Shown here piece after piece: positions 22,603-30,833 of a stretch of 31,589 nt of DNA (the first letter of the stretch is position 1; each line of letters starts with the position of its first letter). Origin of the DNA: an uncultured Lachnospiraceae bacterium (GTDB lineage Bacteria > Bacillota > Clostridia > Lachnospirales > Lachnospiraceae); contig CAJTPF010000001.1 of assembly GCA_910578175.1 (NCBI GenBank), positions 1 to 31,589 on the forward strand, written 5' to 3'. The notes beneath the pieces are model-generated. The model saw only the letters and a program-made list of their open reading frames with translations. It did not search any database and had not been told where the DNA came from. The position numbers and the translations under genes are program-made.

Positions 22603-25600
22603 ATGTACACACTTGGAATAGATATCGGTTCTACCACTGTGAAGGTAGTAATTCTTGACGAAGAAAATAATATGTTATTTTCCGCATATGAAAGACATTA
22701 TGCGAATATTATAGAAACATTGGGAATGTTAGTTGAACAGGCATATGAGAAACTGGGAGACGTGAGTCTGGCACCTATGATCACCGGTTCCGGAGGTCTG
22801 ACCATATCCAAACATCTGGATATTCCTTTTGTACAGGAAGTGGTTGCCGTTGCCGCTGCTCTGAAATCTTATGCGCCTCATACGGATGTAGCCATCGAGC
22901 TGGGGGGAGAGGATGCAAAGATCATTTATTTTACAGGGGGACTGGACCAGAGAATGAACGGAATCTGTGCAGGAGGCACCGGCTCGTTTATTGACCAGAT
23001 GGCATCCCTGCTGACTACGGATGCGGCAGGATTGAATGAATATGCCAGATCCTATAAAGCGGTATATCCTATCGCAGCCAGATGCGGCGTATTTGCAAAA
23101 TCGGATATCCAGCCGCTGATCAATGAAGGCGCCACCAAGGAAGATCTGGCGGCCTCCATTTTTCAGGCCGTGGTAAACCAGACCATCAGCGGACTGGCCT
23201 GCGGAAAACCGATTCGGGGAAACGTGGCATTTTTAGGGGGACCGCTGCATTTTCTCACGGAACTGAAACAGGCGTTTATCCGGACGCTGAATCTGGAGGG
23301 AGAACAGATCATTGCTCCGGAGCACTCCCATCTGTTTGCAGCAGTGGGAGCGGCCATGAATACGGAGTACGATAAAGTAACCGGCATTGCAGAGTTAAAC
23401 CGGAAACTGAAATCCGATATACACATGGAATTTGAAGTTACCAGGATGGAGCCGCTGTTTGCGGACCAAGATACATACGAAAAATTTATACGGGATCATG
23501 ATGTACATAAAGTGGCGAAAGGAAAACTGGAGGATTATGAGGGGGATTGTTTTCTGGGAATCGATGCAGGTTCTACCACCACCAAGGCGGCTGTGGTGGG
23601 AGAAGACGGAACACTGCTGTATTCTTTTTACAGCAGCAATAACGGCAGTCCGTTAAAGACCACCATCCGTGCCATTCGTGAAATATACCGGCTGCTGCCG
23701 GACAGCGCCAGAATTGTCCGTTCCTGTTCGACCGGATACGGAGAAGCGCTGATCAAAGCGGCGTTGATGCTGGATGAAGGAGAAGTAGAGACTGTTGCCC
23801 ACTATAAGGCGGCCGCCTTTTTTGATCCGGAAGTGGACTGCATCCTAGATATCGGTGGCCAGGATATGAAGTGCATTAAGATTAAGAACGGTACCGTCGA
23901 TAAAGTTCAGTTAAACGAAGCCTGTTCTTCCGGCTGCGGTTCTTTTATCGAAACCTTTGCAAAATCCCTGAATTATGAAGTGGCGGATTTTGCACAGATC
24001 GCTTTGTTTGCCAAAAATCCCGTGGATTTAGGTTCCAGATGTACGGTGTTTATGAATTCAAAGGTAAAGCAGGCACAGAAGGAAGGGGCCACCGTGGAAG
24101 ATATTTCGGCAGGTCTGGCTTATTCCGTTATAAAAAATGCACTGCTGAAAGTCATCAAGGTAACGGATCCGGCGGATCTTGGAAGAAGGATCGTGGTTCA
24201 GGGAGGAACATTTTATAATAATGCGGTACTGCGTAGTTTTGAGAAAATCTCGGGCTGCGAAGCTGTAAGACCGGACATAGCGGGAATCATGGGAGCGTTC
24301 GGTGCTGCACTGATCGCCAGGGAACATTATGACGGCAGCAAAACTTCCATGCTGCCTTTTGAGAGGATCGATACCCTGAAATACGATACGGTCATGACCC
24401 GCTGCAAGGGATGTACCAATCACTGTATGCTGACAATTAACAAATTTACCGGCGGACGCCAGTTTATATCCGGAAACCGCTGCGAAAGAGGTTTGGGAAA
24501 AGAAAAGAATAAAGATAACATACCGAACATGTTTGAATTTAAAGAGAAACTGCTGTTTCATATAGAGACACTGACCGGAGACCGGGCGACCAGAGGAAAA
24601 ATAGGAATTCCGAGAGTATTGAACATGTATGAGAACTATCCGTTCTGGGCGGCATTTTTTACAAAGCTGGGATATCAGGTGGTATTATCTCCGCGCTCCG
24701 ACAGAAATATTTATGAACTGGGTATCGAGTCCATACCAAGCGAATCCGAATGTTATCCGGCAAAACTGGCCCACGGCCATGTGACCTGGCTGATCCGGCA
24801 GGGAATCGATCATATTTTTTATCCCTGTATCGTATATGAAAGAAAAGAGATCTCTGGCGCCAGCAATCACTATAACTGTCCGATCGTAGCTTCTTACGGA
24901 GAAAATATCCGCAATAATATAGAAGAAATCAGAAACGGAAGCGTAAGGTTTCAGAATCCGTTCATGTCCTTTGAAAATGAGACGATCATTGCAGACCGGC
25001 TGGCGGAATACTTTGAAACGGAGAACAAAATACCGGGCCGGGAGGTAAGAGAAGCGGTTTCCATGGGAATAAAAGCTATGGAACAGGTCCGTGAGCAGAC
25101 CAGGCAGGAGGGAGAACGGGTTCTGCGTTATCTGGAAGAACAGGACAGGATCGGTATTGTTCTTGCCAGCCGGCCGTATCATCTGGATCCGGAGATCAAC
25201 CATGGAATTCCGGAACTGATCAATTCCTACGGTGTGGCGGTTCTGACCGAGGACAGCATCGCTCATTTGGGAACGGTGGACCGTCCGACCATTGCGGCAG
25301 ACCAGTGGACCTATCATTCCAGACTGTACGGGGCAGCTTCTTATGTCAGGACCAGCGACCGTCTGGAACTGATACAGTTAAATTCCTTTGGCTGCGGACT
25401 GGATGCGGTGACCACGGACCAGGTCAGCGATATATTACAGAAATCAAATAAAATTTATACGGTACTTAAGATCGATGAAGTAAATAATCTGGGTGCGGCA
25501 CGGATTCGTATCCGTTCCCTGCTCAGTGCAGTCAGGGAACGCTCTTTGAAGAATATAACCTGTCATCCGGCGGATGCCTCCCATCATCGTACATTGTTTA

Positions 25601-26808
25601 CCAAAGAGATGCGGAAAGATCATACCATACTCTGCCCGGAAATGTCTCCGATCCATTTTGAGATTCTGCTGCCGGCTCTGGCTTCCTGCGGATATAAGCT
25701 GGAACTTTTGCCAAGCAATAAAACCTGTGTGGATTACGGGCTGAAATATGTAAACAATGATGCCTGTTATCCGTCCCTGCTGGTGGTGGGGCAGATTATG
25801 GAGGCATTGCTGTCGGGAAAATATGATTTGAATAAGACGGCAGTCATCATTACCCAGACCGGAGGCGGCTGCCGGGCTACCAATTACATCGGCTTTATCC
25901 GCCGGGCGCTGGAAAAGGCCGGTATGCCCCAGATTCCGGTAATTTCCCTGAGTCCGGGCGTAGAAACGAATCCGGGATTTTCCTTCAGTTATGATATGGT
26001 GAACCGGGCGCTGCAGGCGCTGGTCTACGGCGATTTATTCATGCGTGTGCTGTACCGTACCCGTCCATATGAGAAAGAACCGGGGGCAGCCGACAGGCTT
26101 CACCGGAAGTGGGCGGAAAAATGTAAGCGGGATGTGGTAAAAGGAAGCAGATCCGTTTTTAAAAAGAATATAAAAGCAATCGTAAGGGAATTTGACCAAC
26201 TGGAATTACTGGATATTAAAAAACCGAGAGTGGGAATCGTCGGTGAAATTCTGGTGAAGTTTCTTCCGGTTGCCAACAATCATCTGGTGGAACTTCTGGA
26301 AGAGGAAGGTGCCGAAGCGGTGTGTCCGGATTTGCTGGATTTCTTCTTATATTGTTTCTGGAGTACCAATTATGAAGCCCGGTATTTCGGAAAAGGAAAA
26401 CTGCGGGCCTTCGGATTCAATGTTGCCGATTATGTCATAGAACATTACAGGAAACCATTGCGCCGGGCGTTAAAGGAGAGCAGGCGTTTTGAACCGATGC
26501 CGGGTATTGAGGAACTGGCATCTTATGCAGAACCGTTTGTATCCATCGGAAACCAGAACGGGGAAGGCTGGTTCCTGACGGCGGAAATGGTGGAACTGAT
26601 CCGGGAAGGAGTACCGAATATCGTGTGTGCCCAGCCGTTTGCCTGTCTGCCGAATCATGTGGTGGGCAAAGGAGTGATCAAGGTTCTGAGGGATAAATTT
26701 AAGGAAGCCAATATAGTGGCCGTGGATTACGACCCGGGAGCCAGTGAAGTGAATCAGCTGAACCGGATTAAACTGATGCTATCGGCTGCAAAGAAGAATT
26801 TGGAATAA
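22603..26808 (+). CDS. Giant 2-hydroxyacyl-CoA dehydratase activase-type protein (BcrAD/BadF ATPase x2 plus DUF2229 and dehydratase-like regions)
   Basis: 1401 residues. Two ASKHA ATPase domains of the HgdC/BadF type are fused: domain 1 opens YTLGIDIGSTTVKVVIL (2-18) and domain 2 GIDAGSTTTKAAVV (319-332). Domain 1 keeps the Cys pair that holds a bridging [4Fe-4S] cluster in HgdC (GICAGGTGSF and RCGVFAKSDI). Domain 2 has ACSSGCGSF and SRCTVFMNS. Next come a Cys-containing region (RCKGCTNHCMLTI), a DUF2229-like part (about 650-900), and a region resembling dehydratase subunits (CHPADASHH, YVNNDACYPSL, TGGGCRATNY). Activases use ATP to inject low-potential electrons. No separate HgdA/B gene is near, so the target is unknown; the protein may carry its own partner domain. 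The MYTLG start has no SD. Longer frames upstream (from 22492) look non-coding and are rejected. Confidence 0.85.
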   Translation: MYTLGIDIGSTTVKVVILDEENNMLFSAYERHYANIIETLGMLVEQAYEKLGDVSLAPMITGSGGLTISKHLDIPFVQEVVAVAAALKSYAPHTDVAIELGGEDAKIIYFTGGLDQRMNGICAGGTGSFIDQMASLLTTDAAGLNEYARSYKAVYPIAARCGVFAKSDIQPLINEGATKEDLAASIFQAVVNQTISGLACGKPIRGNVAFLGGPLHFLTELKQAFIRTLNLEGEQIIAPEHSHLFAAVGAAMNTEYDKVTGIAELNRKLKSDIHMEFEVTRMEPLFADQDTYEKFIRDHDVHKVAKGKLEDYEGDCFLGIDAGSTTTKAAVVGEDGTLLYSFYSSNNGSPLKTTIRAIREIYRLLPDSARIVRSCSTGYGEALIKAALMLDEGEVETVAHYKAAAFFDPEVDCILDIGGQDMKCIKIKNGTVDKVQLNEACSSGCGSFIETFAKSLNYEVADFAQIALFAKNPVDLGSRCTVFMNSKVKQAQKEGATVEDISAGLAYSVIKNALLKVIKVTDPADLGRRIVVQGGTFYNNAVLRSFEKISGCEAVRPDIAGIMGAFGAALIAREHYDGSKTSMLPFERIDTLKYDTVMTRCKGCTNHCMLTINKFTGGRQFISGNRCERGLGKEKNKDNIPNMFEFKEKLLFHIETLTGDRATRGKIGIPRVLNMYENYPFWAAFFTKLGYQVVLSPRSDRNIYELGIESIPSESECYPAKLAHGHVTWLIRQGIDHIFYPCIVYERKEISGASNHYNCPIVASYGENIRNNIEEIRNGSVRFQNPFMSFENETIIADRLAEYFETENKIPGREVREAVSMGIKAMEQVREQTRQEGERVLRYLEEQDRIGIVLASRPYHLDPEINHGIPELINSYGVAVLTEDSIAHLGTVDRPTIAADQWTYHSRLYGAASYVRTSDRLELIQLNSFGCGLDAVTTDQVSDILQKSNKIYTVLKIDEVNNLGAARIRIRSLLSAVRERSLKNITCHPADASHHRTLFTKEMRKDHTILCPEMSPIHFEILLPALASCGYKLELLPSNKTCVDYGLKYVNNDACYPSLLVVGQIMEALLSGKYDLNKTAVIITQTGGGCRATNYIGFIRRALEKAGMPQIPVISLSPGVETNPGFSFSYDMVNRALQALVYGDLFMRVLYRTRPYEKEPGAADRLHRKWAEKCKRDVVKGSRSVFKKNIKAIVREFDQLELLDIKKPRVGIVGEILVKFLPVANNHLVELLEEEGAEAVCPDLLDFFLYCFWSTNYEARYFGKGKLRAFGFNVADYVIEHYRKPLRRALKESRRFEPMPGIEELASYAEPFVSIGNQNGEGWFLTAEMVELIREGVPNIVCAQPFACLPNHVVGKGVIKVLRDKFKEANIVAVDYDPGASEVNQLNRIKLMLSAAKKNLE

Positions 26809-26821
26809 TACGAGAAATCGT

Positions 26822-26850
26822 TTTATATTTGCGCCAATGTATGGTAAAAT
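26822..26850 (+). promoter_or_regulatory. Possible extended -10 promoter of mecA
   Basis: TAAAAT (26845-26850) preceded by TGG, with a weak -35 TTTATA (26822-26827) at 17 bases. It stands in the 104-base gap after the activase. Confidence 0.45.
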
Positions 26851-26912
26851 AAAAATAGGAAAGTAAGAATGATTGAAAGGGAAAAGAAGTTTCAGGAAGG
26901 TAGGTGGTATAT

Positions 26913-27668
26913 ATGAAATTTCGCAGAATAGATGATACGACAGTCAGATGTATCGTTTCCAAGGAAGATATGCAGGAATATGGTATCGCACTGGAGGATT
27001 TTTTCAAGAATAAAGGAAAGATACATGATTTTCTTCATGTGGTCGTGGAAAAGGCAGAGGAAGAAGTGGGCTATGAGCCGAAAGACGGTATGTTGTCCAT
27101 GCAGATCATGCCATTGAGCCAGAGTACCATTGCCATTACGTTTTCGGAAGCAGCGAACGGGGACTATGATGATATCATGAAAAATATCAAGGATAATCTG
27201 CCGGAACTTGCCGGAATGGATCAGGAGCAGTCGGATTTTCTCAACGGACTGATGGAATATGAAGCGGAAGAAGATGATGAAGAGGAAATAGAAGAAGAAA
27301 TTTATGATGAGGAAGAGACAGCCACGGATTTTCATCCGGAAGAGATGAAAAAAGAAAAAGATATTTCCGTATATCAGAGGATGGTGATCTTTATGGAGTC
27401 TCTGGCGGAATTATCAGAATACTGTAAGGCTGCTGCCGTGGATAAGACGGTAAAAAGCGACCTGTACTGGGTTCCTTCCAGAAAAAGCTTTTGCATGATC
27501 ATAGAGAAAGGCAGACTTTCCATGAATGTTTTCCGCCATCTGCTGGTACTGGCAACGGAATATACCTCAAAGATTTCCGACAATGAACCGCTGATTTCTT
27601 ATATCAGGGAACACGGCGATCTGCTGTTGGAAAAGAAGGCATACAGAATCCTGCGTAAAAACTATTGA
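26913..27668 (+). CDS. mecA: Adaptor protein MecA
   Basis: Adaptor that brings substrates to the ClpC unfoldase and helps assemble ClpCP; in Bacillus it targets ComK and others. The N-terminal substrate-binding domain starts MKFRRIDDTTVRCIVSKEDM and includes GYEPKDGMLSMQIMPL. A long Glu/Asp-rich linker (about residues 117-150, runs such as EAEEDDEEEIEEEIYDEEE) follows, and the C-terminal ClpC-binding domain is at about 155-251 (YQRMVIFMESLAELSEYC, then KSDLYWVPSRKSFCMII). 251 residues is usual. Start at 26913 agrees with family starts, with a modest SD (GGTAGG) about 8 bases upstream. It is a single gene ended by a terminator. No ComK or competence genes are nearby, so its targets here are unknown. 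Confidence 0.9.
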   Translation: MKFRRIDDTTVRCIVSKEDMQEYGIALEDFFKNKGKIHDFLHVVVEKAEEEVGYEPKDGMLSMQIMPLSQSTIAITFSEAANGDYDDIMKNIKDNLPELAGMDQEQSDFLNGLMEYEAEEDDEEEIEEEIYDEEETATDFHPEEMKKEKDISVYQRMVIFMESLAELSEYCKAAAVDKTVKSDLYWVPSRKSFCMIIEKGRLSMNVFRHLLVLATEYTSKISDNEPLISYIREHGDLLLEKKAYRILRKNY

Positions 27669-27740
27669 GAAGCGGAGTCGGGCGAAAAAAGCAAAACATA
27701 TAGTTTATGAAATGAATATGGGATAGATCGGCAGGATATA

Positions 27741-27780
27741 AACAGACACCACAGAATTAACTTTCTGGGTGTCTGTTTTG
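27741..27780. terminator. Bidirectional terminator between mecA and degV
   Basis: AACAGACACC and GGTGTCTGTT form the outer stem, with AGAA/TTCT inside. TTTTG follows on the plus strand and TTTATAT on the minus strand, so it can serve both convergent genes. Confidence 0.8.
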
Positions 27781-27816
27781 TGGATATGTGAAATTTATTT
27801 GTATATAAAAGAAAGA

Positions 27817-28707
27817 TTAATCAGATAATTTGTTTTTCTGGATGATTCCAAGTCCCAGAGCATATGGACCGGTATGACATCCAATGGTGGTACCGATTCT
27901 GCAGGATACGGTTTTATCAAATTGGATGCCCAGATATTCCCGGGCTTCTTTTTCAAATTCCGCTGCTTCTTCATAATCATATCCGCAGGAAACGATAAAA
28001 TTGTAATCCTCTTTATTGATTCCCGGTTCATTCAGATAAGACCTCAGGGCCGACAGAACGCTGAGTTTGGATTTTTTACGGCTGCGGCTGATTCCGCCCA
28101 GGGAGATATCTCCGTCTTTCATGATGATCGTCGGACGGATTCCCAGTTTATCTCCTGCCAGTACGGCTAATTTTCCGATCCTTCCGTTTTTGATCAGGTA
28201 TTCCAGAGAGCCTACCGTAAAATAGATACGTCCTGTTTTTTTGATCCGCTCCAGTTCTGCAACGGAATCTTCATAAGAAATGCCTGCATCCCTTAACTTA
28301 ACGGCTTCGTTTACGAATAAACCTTCACTGGCGGTATTCAGTGTGGAATCGATTACCGTGACAGCTGCCTTCGGATGAGTTTCAAGAATTAAATCTCTGG
28401 CGTTGCAGGCGCTGTTATAGGAACCGCTGAATTTGGAAGTGATGCAGATACATATGATGGGAGTCTCCTGCTCCACATAAGGCATGAAGGCATCCATATA
28501 ATCCTGTACCGACGGCAGGGAGGACTTTGGCACTGCGTGTTCTTCGATCATCTTACGATAAAATGTATCATGGTCAATGCCTTCTCCTTCTTTTGTATAA
28601 TTTTCACCGTCAAAAGTAACGTAGAACGGAACGATTTTTATGTTATGTGCAGTGGTATAATCGGAAAGCAGGTCACATGCACCGTCGCTGATAATCTGAT
28701 AACTCAT
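27817..28707 (-). CDS. DegV family fatty acid-binding protein
   Basis: 296 residues. DegV proteins bind a fatty acid between two domains and, as FakB, present it to the FakA kinase for phospholipid synthesis. The N-terminus YQIISDGACDLLSDYT has the conserved start with D-x-x-x-D; the family motif VPKSSLPSVQDYMDAF lies near residue 65 and ICITSKFSGSYNSACNAR near 95, the latter holding the residues that contact the acyl carboxylate. The C-terminal domain includes KNGRIGKLAVLAGDKLGIRPTI, then CRIGTTIGCHTGPYALGLGI with the conserved His. Start at 28707: GGAGG is 6-7 bases upstream on the minus strand. No fakA is in the window. It is a single minus-strand unit whose promoter carries a 19-bp palindrome (28781-28799). 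Confidence 0.92.
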   Translation of the reverse strand: MSYQIISDGACDLLSDYTTAHNIKIVPFYVTFDGENYTKEGEGIDHDTFYRKMIEEHAVPKSSLPSVQDYMDAFMPYVEQETPIICICITSKFSGSYNSACNARDLILETHPKAAVTVIDSTLNTASEGLFVNEAVKLRDAGISYEDSVAELERIKKTGRIYFTVGSLEYLIKNGRIGKLAVLAGDKLGIRPTIIMKDGDISLGGISRSRKKSKLSVLSALRSYLNEPGINKEDYNFIVSCGYDYEEAAEFEKEAREYLGIQFDKTVSCRIGTTIGCHTGPYALGLGIIQKNKLSD

Positions 28708-28771
28708 AGAAAACCTCCAAAAGTACGGGTATGGTTGAAAATCCATACCATCTATATTATATGATTAAAAT

Positions 28772-28800
28772 ATTATAGCATGTAGTTTTAAAAACTACAA
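28772..28800 (-). promoter_or_regulatory. Promoter of degV
   Basis: Minus-strand TTGTAG (28800-28795) and TATAAT (28777-28772), spacing 17, with TGC before the -10 (extended form). Transcription would begin near 28765, giving a leader of nearly 60 bases. Confidence 0.65.
28781..28799. promoter_or_regulatory. 19-bp perfect palindrome over the degV promoter (operator candidate)
   Basis: TGTAGTTTT, a central A, then AAAACTACA. The arms are exact complements and cover most of the -35 and the spacer of the degV promoter, the classic place for a repressor. No regulator gene adjoins it. Confidence 0.55.
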
Positions 28801-28819
28801 GATAAAAATCAAATAGTAT

Positions 28820-28847
28820 TTGTGTATTTACCAATTAATGCTATAAT
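28820..28847 (+). promoter_or_regulatory. Promoter of the small gene at 28913
   Basis: TTGTGT (28820-28825) and TATAAT (28842-28847), spacing 16, with TGC before the -10. It is back to back with the degV promoter. Confidence 0.55.
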
Positions 28848-28912
28848 ATTTAGATACTTCCTTTGAGATAATCAATACCATACATCAATTATTTGAGGAA
28901 AGGAGTCTGCCG

Positions 28913-29182
28913 ATGTTCCGATTATGGGCAAAAACATTTAAAAACAATCATATGCTGAAAGATATGACAGTATCAAATAATACGGCCGGACTTACCAGAA
29001 CCCAGAAAATTTTTCAGGCCATTGATGAAATCTGTCTGGAATTCGATCTGGGGAAACCCATCTGGCTGAGTGCAAATGTGGAAGATTTTAAAAGGCATGA
29101 TAAAGTCCGGTTTCGTCAGGATAATTTTATAGAAGAAGTGGATTTTGACTATCTGGAAATCCATGTGATAGAAGAGGACTGA
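28913..29182 (+). CDS. Small hypothetical protein
   Basis: 89 residues, SD AAAGGAG 8 bases before the ATG, and its own promoter, so very likely real. The sequence is soluble, mixed alpha/beta, with a basic-aromatic start (FRLWAKTFKNNHML), a helical middle (TRTQKIFQAIDEICLEFDLGKPIW) split here at 20 residues for display as TRTQKIF and QAIDEICLEF, and an acidic end (DYLEIHVIEED). I recall similar short proteins in many Clostridia but no function or family name. It has no Cys pair, signal or membrane segment. It faces degV across a shared regulatory region and lies ahead of mrp, which has a separate promoter. Confidence 0.75.
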   Translation: MFRLWAKTFKNNHMLKDMTVSNNTAGLTRTQKIFQAIDEICLEFDLGKPIWLSANVEDFKRHDKVRFRQDNFIEEVDFDYLEIHVIEED

Positions 29183-29235
29183 ACGGATTTGGGAAGCGGT
29201 ATAACTGCCGGATCTGTGAAAAAATTATGATAACC

Positions 29236-29264
29236 TTGCCTGAATTCCGAAACTGTGTTATAGT
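29236..29264 (+). promoter_or_regulatory. Promoter of the mrp-lepB group
   Basis: TTGCCT (29236-29241) and TATAGT (29259-29264), spacing 17. The leader to the ATG at 29332 would be about 60 bases, with the SD GGAGG at 29316-29320. Confidence 0.55.
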
Positions 29265-29331
29265 TTTTTCAGTAACAAAAACAGAAAATAAAAATATTCA
29301 ATAGTATTTATAGACGGAGGTTTGCGGTAAA

Positions 29332-30162
29332 ATGTCAGAAAGAGAGTGTAGTAATACAGAATGTACCAGAGAAAGCTGTGCAGGATGTTCCCAGAGCAGG
29401 GAAAGCATGCTGGCGCCGGCAAATAAGACCAGTAAGATAGGAAAAGTGATCGCGGTGATGAGCGGAAAAGGCGGAGTGGGAAAATCAATGGTCACTTCGT
29501 CGCTGGCAGTGGAACTGACAAAAAAAGGTTATAAAACAGGGATACTGGATTCGGATATCACGGGACCGTCCATTCCTAAGATGTTTGGATTGGAGCAGGT
29601 AGCGGAAGGAACAGAAGAAGGAATTTTTCCTTCGGTCACATCCGGAAATATCAAAGTCATGTCAGTGAACCTGCTGCTGGAAGATACCGAAGAACCGGTT
29701 ATCTGGAGAGGTCCCGTTATCGCCGGGGTGGTAAAACAGTTCTGGTCCGACGTATTCTGGGGAGAGCTGGATTATCTTCTGGTGGATATGCCGCCGGGAA
29801 CGGGAGACGTACCGTTAACGGTCTTTCAGTCTCTGCCGGTAGACGGCGTGGTAGTAGTTACATCACCCCAGGATCTGGTGAGACTGATAGTGAAAAAAGC
29901 TTATAACATGGCGGTAAAAATGGATATACCCGTGATAGGAATGGTAGAAAATTACAGTTATCTGGAGTGTCCGGACTGCGGCAGGAAGCTGAATATCTTT
30001 GGCGAGAGCAAGATCGATGAGGTAGCGGCAGAACTGAAGATTCCGGTACTGGGAAAACTTCCGGTAGTTGCGGGTTTTGCGGAACTTGCAGATGTAGGAA
30101 GATTTGACGAGGTGGAAAATCCATATCTGGAAGAAGCAGTAAAGGCAATAACAGAACAATAA
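29332..30162 (+). CDS. mrp: Mrp/Nbp35 family Fe-S carrier ATPase
   Basis: A dimeric deviant-Walker P-loop ATPase that carries Fe-S clusters to apoproteins in the cytoplasm. Deviant Walker A SGKGGVGKS is at about residues 44-52, the switch region ILDSDITGPSIPKMFG follows, and LLVDMPPGTGDVPLT is the family signature. The C-terminal CPDCG supplies the cluster-binding Cys pair. The N-terminus adds four Cys at positions 6, 11, 16 and 19, recalling the extra N-terminal cluster of Nbp35 proteins though with different spacing. There is no MIP18/DUF59 domain, unlike many Mrp. 276 residues is normal for this short form. lepB follows after 22 bases. With the SufC/B pair and the activase, it forms an Fe-S theme in this part of the window. 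Confidence 0.92.
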   Translation: MSERECSNTECTRESCAGCSQSRESMLAPANKTSKIGKVIAVMSGKGGVGKSMVTSSLAVELTKKGYKTGILDSDITGPSIPKMFGLEQVAEGTEEGIFPSVTSGNIKVMSVNLLLEDTEEPVIWRGPVIAGVVKQFWSDVFWGELDYLLVDMPPGTGDVPLTVFQSLPVDGVVVVTSPQDLVRLIVKKAYNMAVKMDIPVIGMVENYSYLECPDCGRKLNIFGESKIDEVAAELKIPVLGKLPVVAGFAELADVGRFDEVENPYLEEAVKAITEQ

Positions 30163-30184
30163 TCAAATACAGGCAGGTGTTAAA

Positions 30185-30814
30185 ATGAATTATAATCTGG
30201 ATGAAATATTGGACGGGTATGACAATGAGTCCGACATACCGGAAGAGGAAAAAAGATACCAGAGGGAAGAAGCCGAAAAAGAAATAAAAAAAACAACCGG
30301 AAAAGATAATTTTTGGAAAGAGGTATTTAGCTGGGTCCGGATCATTGTGGGAGCGTTTATCGTTGCATTCCTTCTGAGCAATTTCGTGATCGTCAATGCA
30401 AGAGTTCCCTCCGGTTCCATGATAAGCACCATTAACGAAAACGATAAAGTCATCGGATTCCGGCTGGCATATTTATTCAGCGACCCGGAACGCGGGGATA
30501 TCGTTATGTTTGATTCTCCGGTAGAAGATAAGATTTACATAAAGCGGATCATCGGTCTTCCGGGGGAAACCGTGGAGATCCGGGATAATACGGTATACAT
30601 TAACGGCCAGCGGCTGGAAGAGGATTATGTAAAAAATGAATGGACCAATTCGCCAGGGACTAAAACATATGAAGTACCAAAGGGATGTTATTTTATGATG
30701 GGAGATAACAGGAACGCATCGGCAGATTCCAGGGTTTGGGGAGTTGTAAAAGAAGATGCGATTATTGCAAAAGCAATTTTCAGATATTATCCATCCATTG
30801 ATATGCTGGATTAA
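30185..30814 (+). CDS. lepB: Signal peptidase I
   Basis: Membrane-bound serine protease that removes signal peptides from secreted proteins. A charged cytoplasmic head (residues 1-48, Glu/Lys-rich) is followed by one membrane segment (about 51-70) and the outside catalytic domain. The Ser/Lys dyad is Ser78 in VPSGSM and Lys120 in YIKRIIGLPGE. The box GDNRNASADSRVWG near residue 174 is the family signature. 209 residues and a single TM fit the Gram-positive (P-type) group. The start has a moderate SD (GGCAGG, 7 bases upstream). A membrane-protein gene starts 19 bases later, probably on the same transcript. Confidence 0.96.
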   Translation: MNYNLDEILDGYDNESDIPEEEKRYQREEAEKEIKKTTGKDNFWKEVFSWVRIIVGAFIVAFLLSNFVIVNARVPSGSMISTINENDKVIGFRLAYLFSDPERGDIVMFDSPVEDKIYIKRIIGLPGETVEIRDNTVYINGQRLEEDYVKNEWTNSPGTKTYEVPKGCYFMMGDNRNASADSRVWGVVKEDAIIAKAIFRYYPSIDMLD

Positions 30815-30833
30815 AGGAGAATGTTATAGAAGA

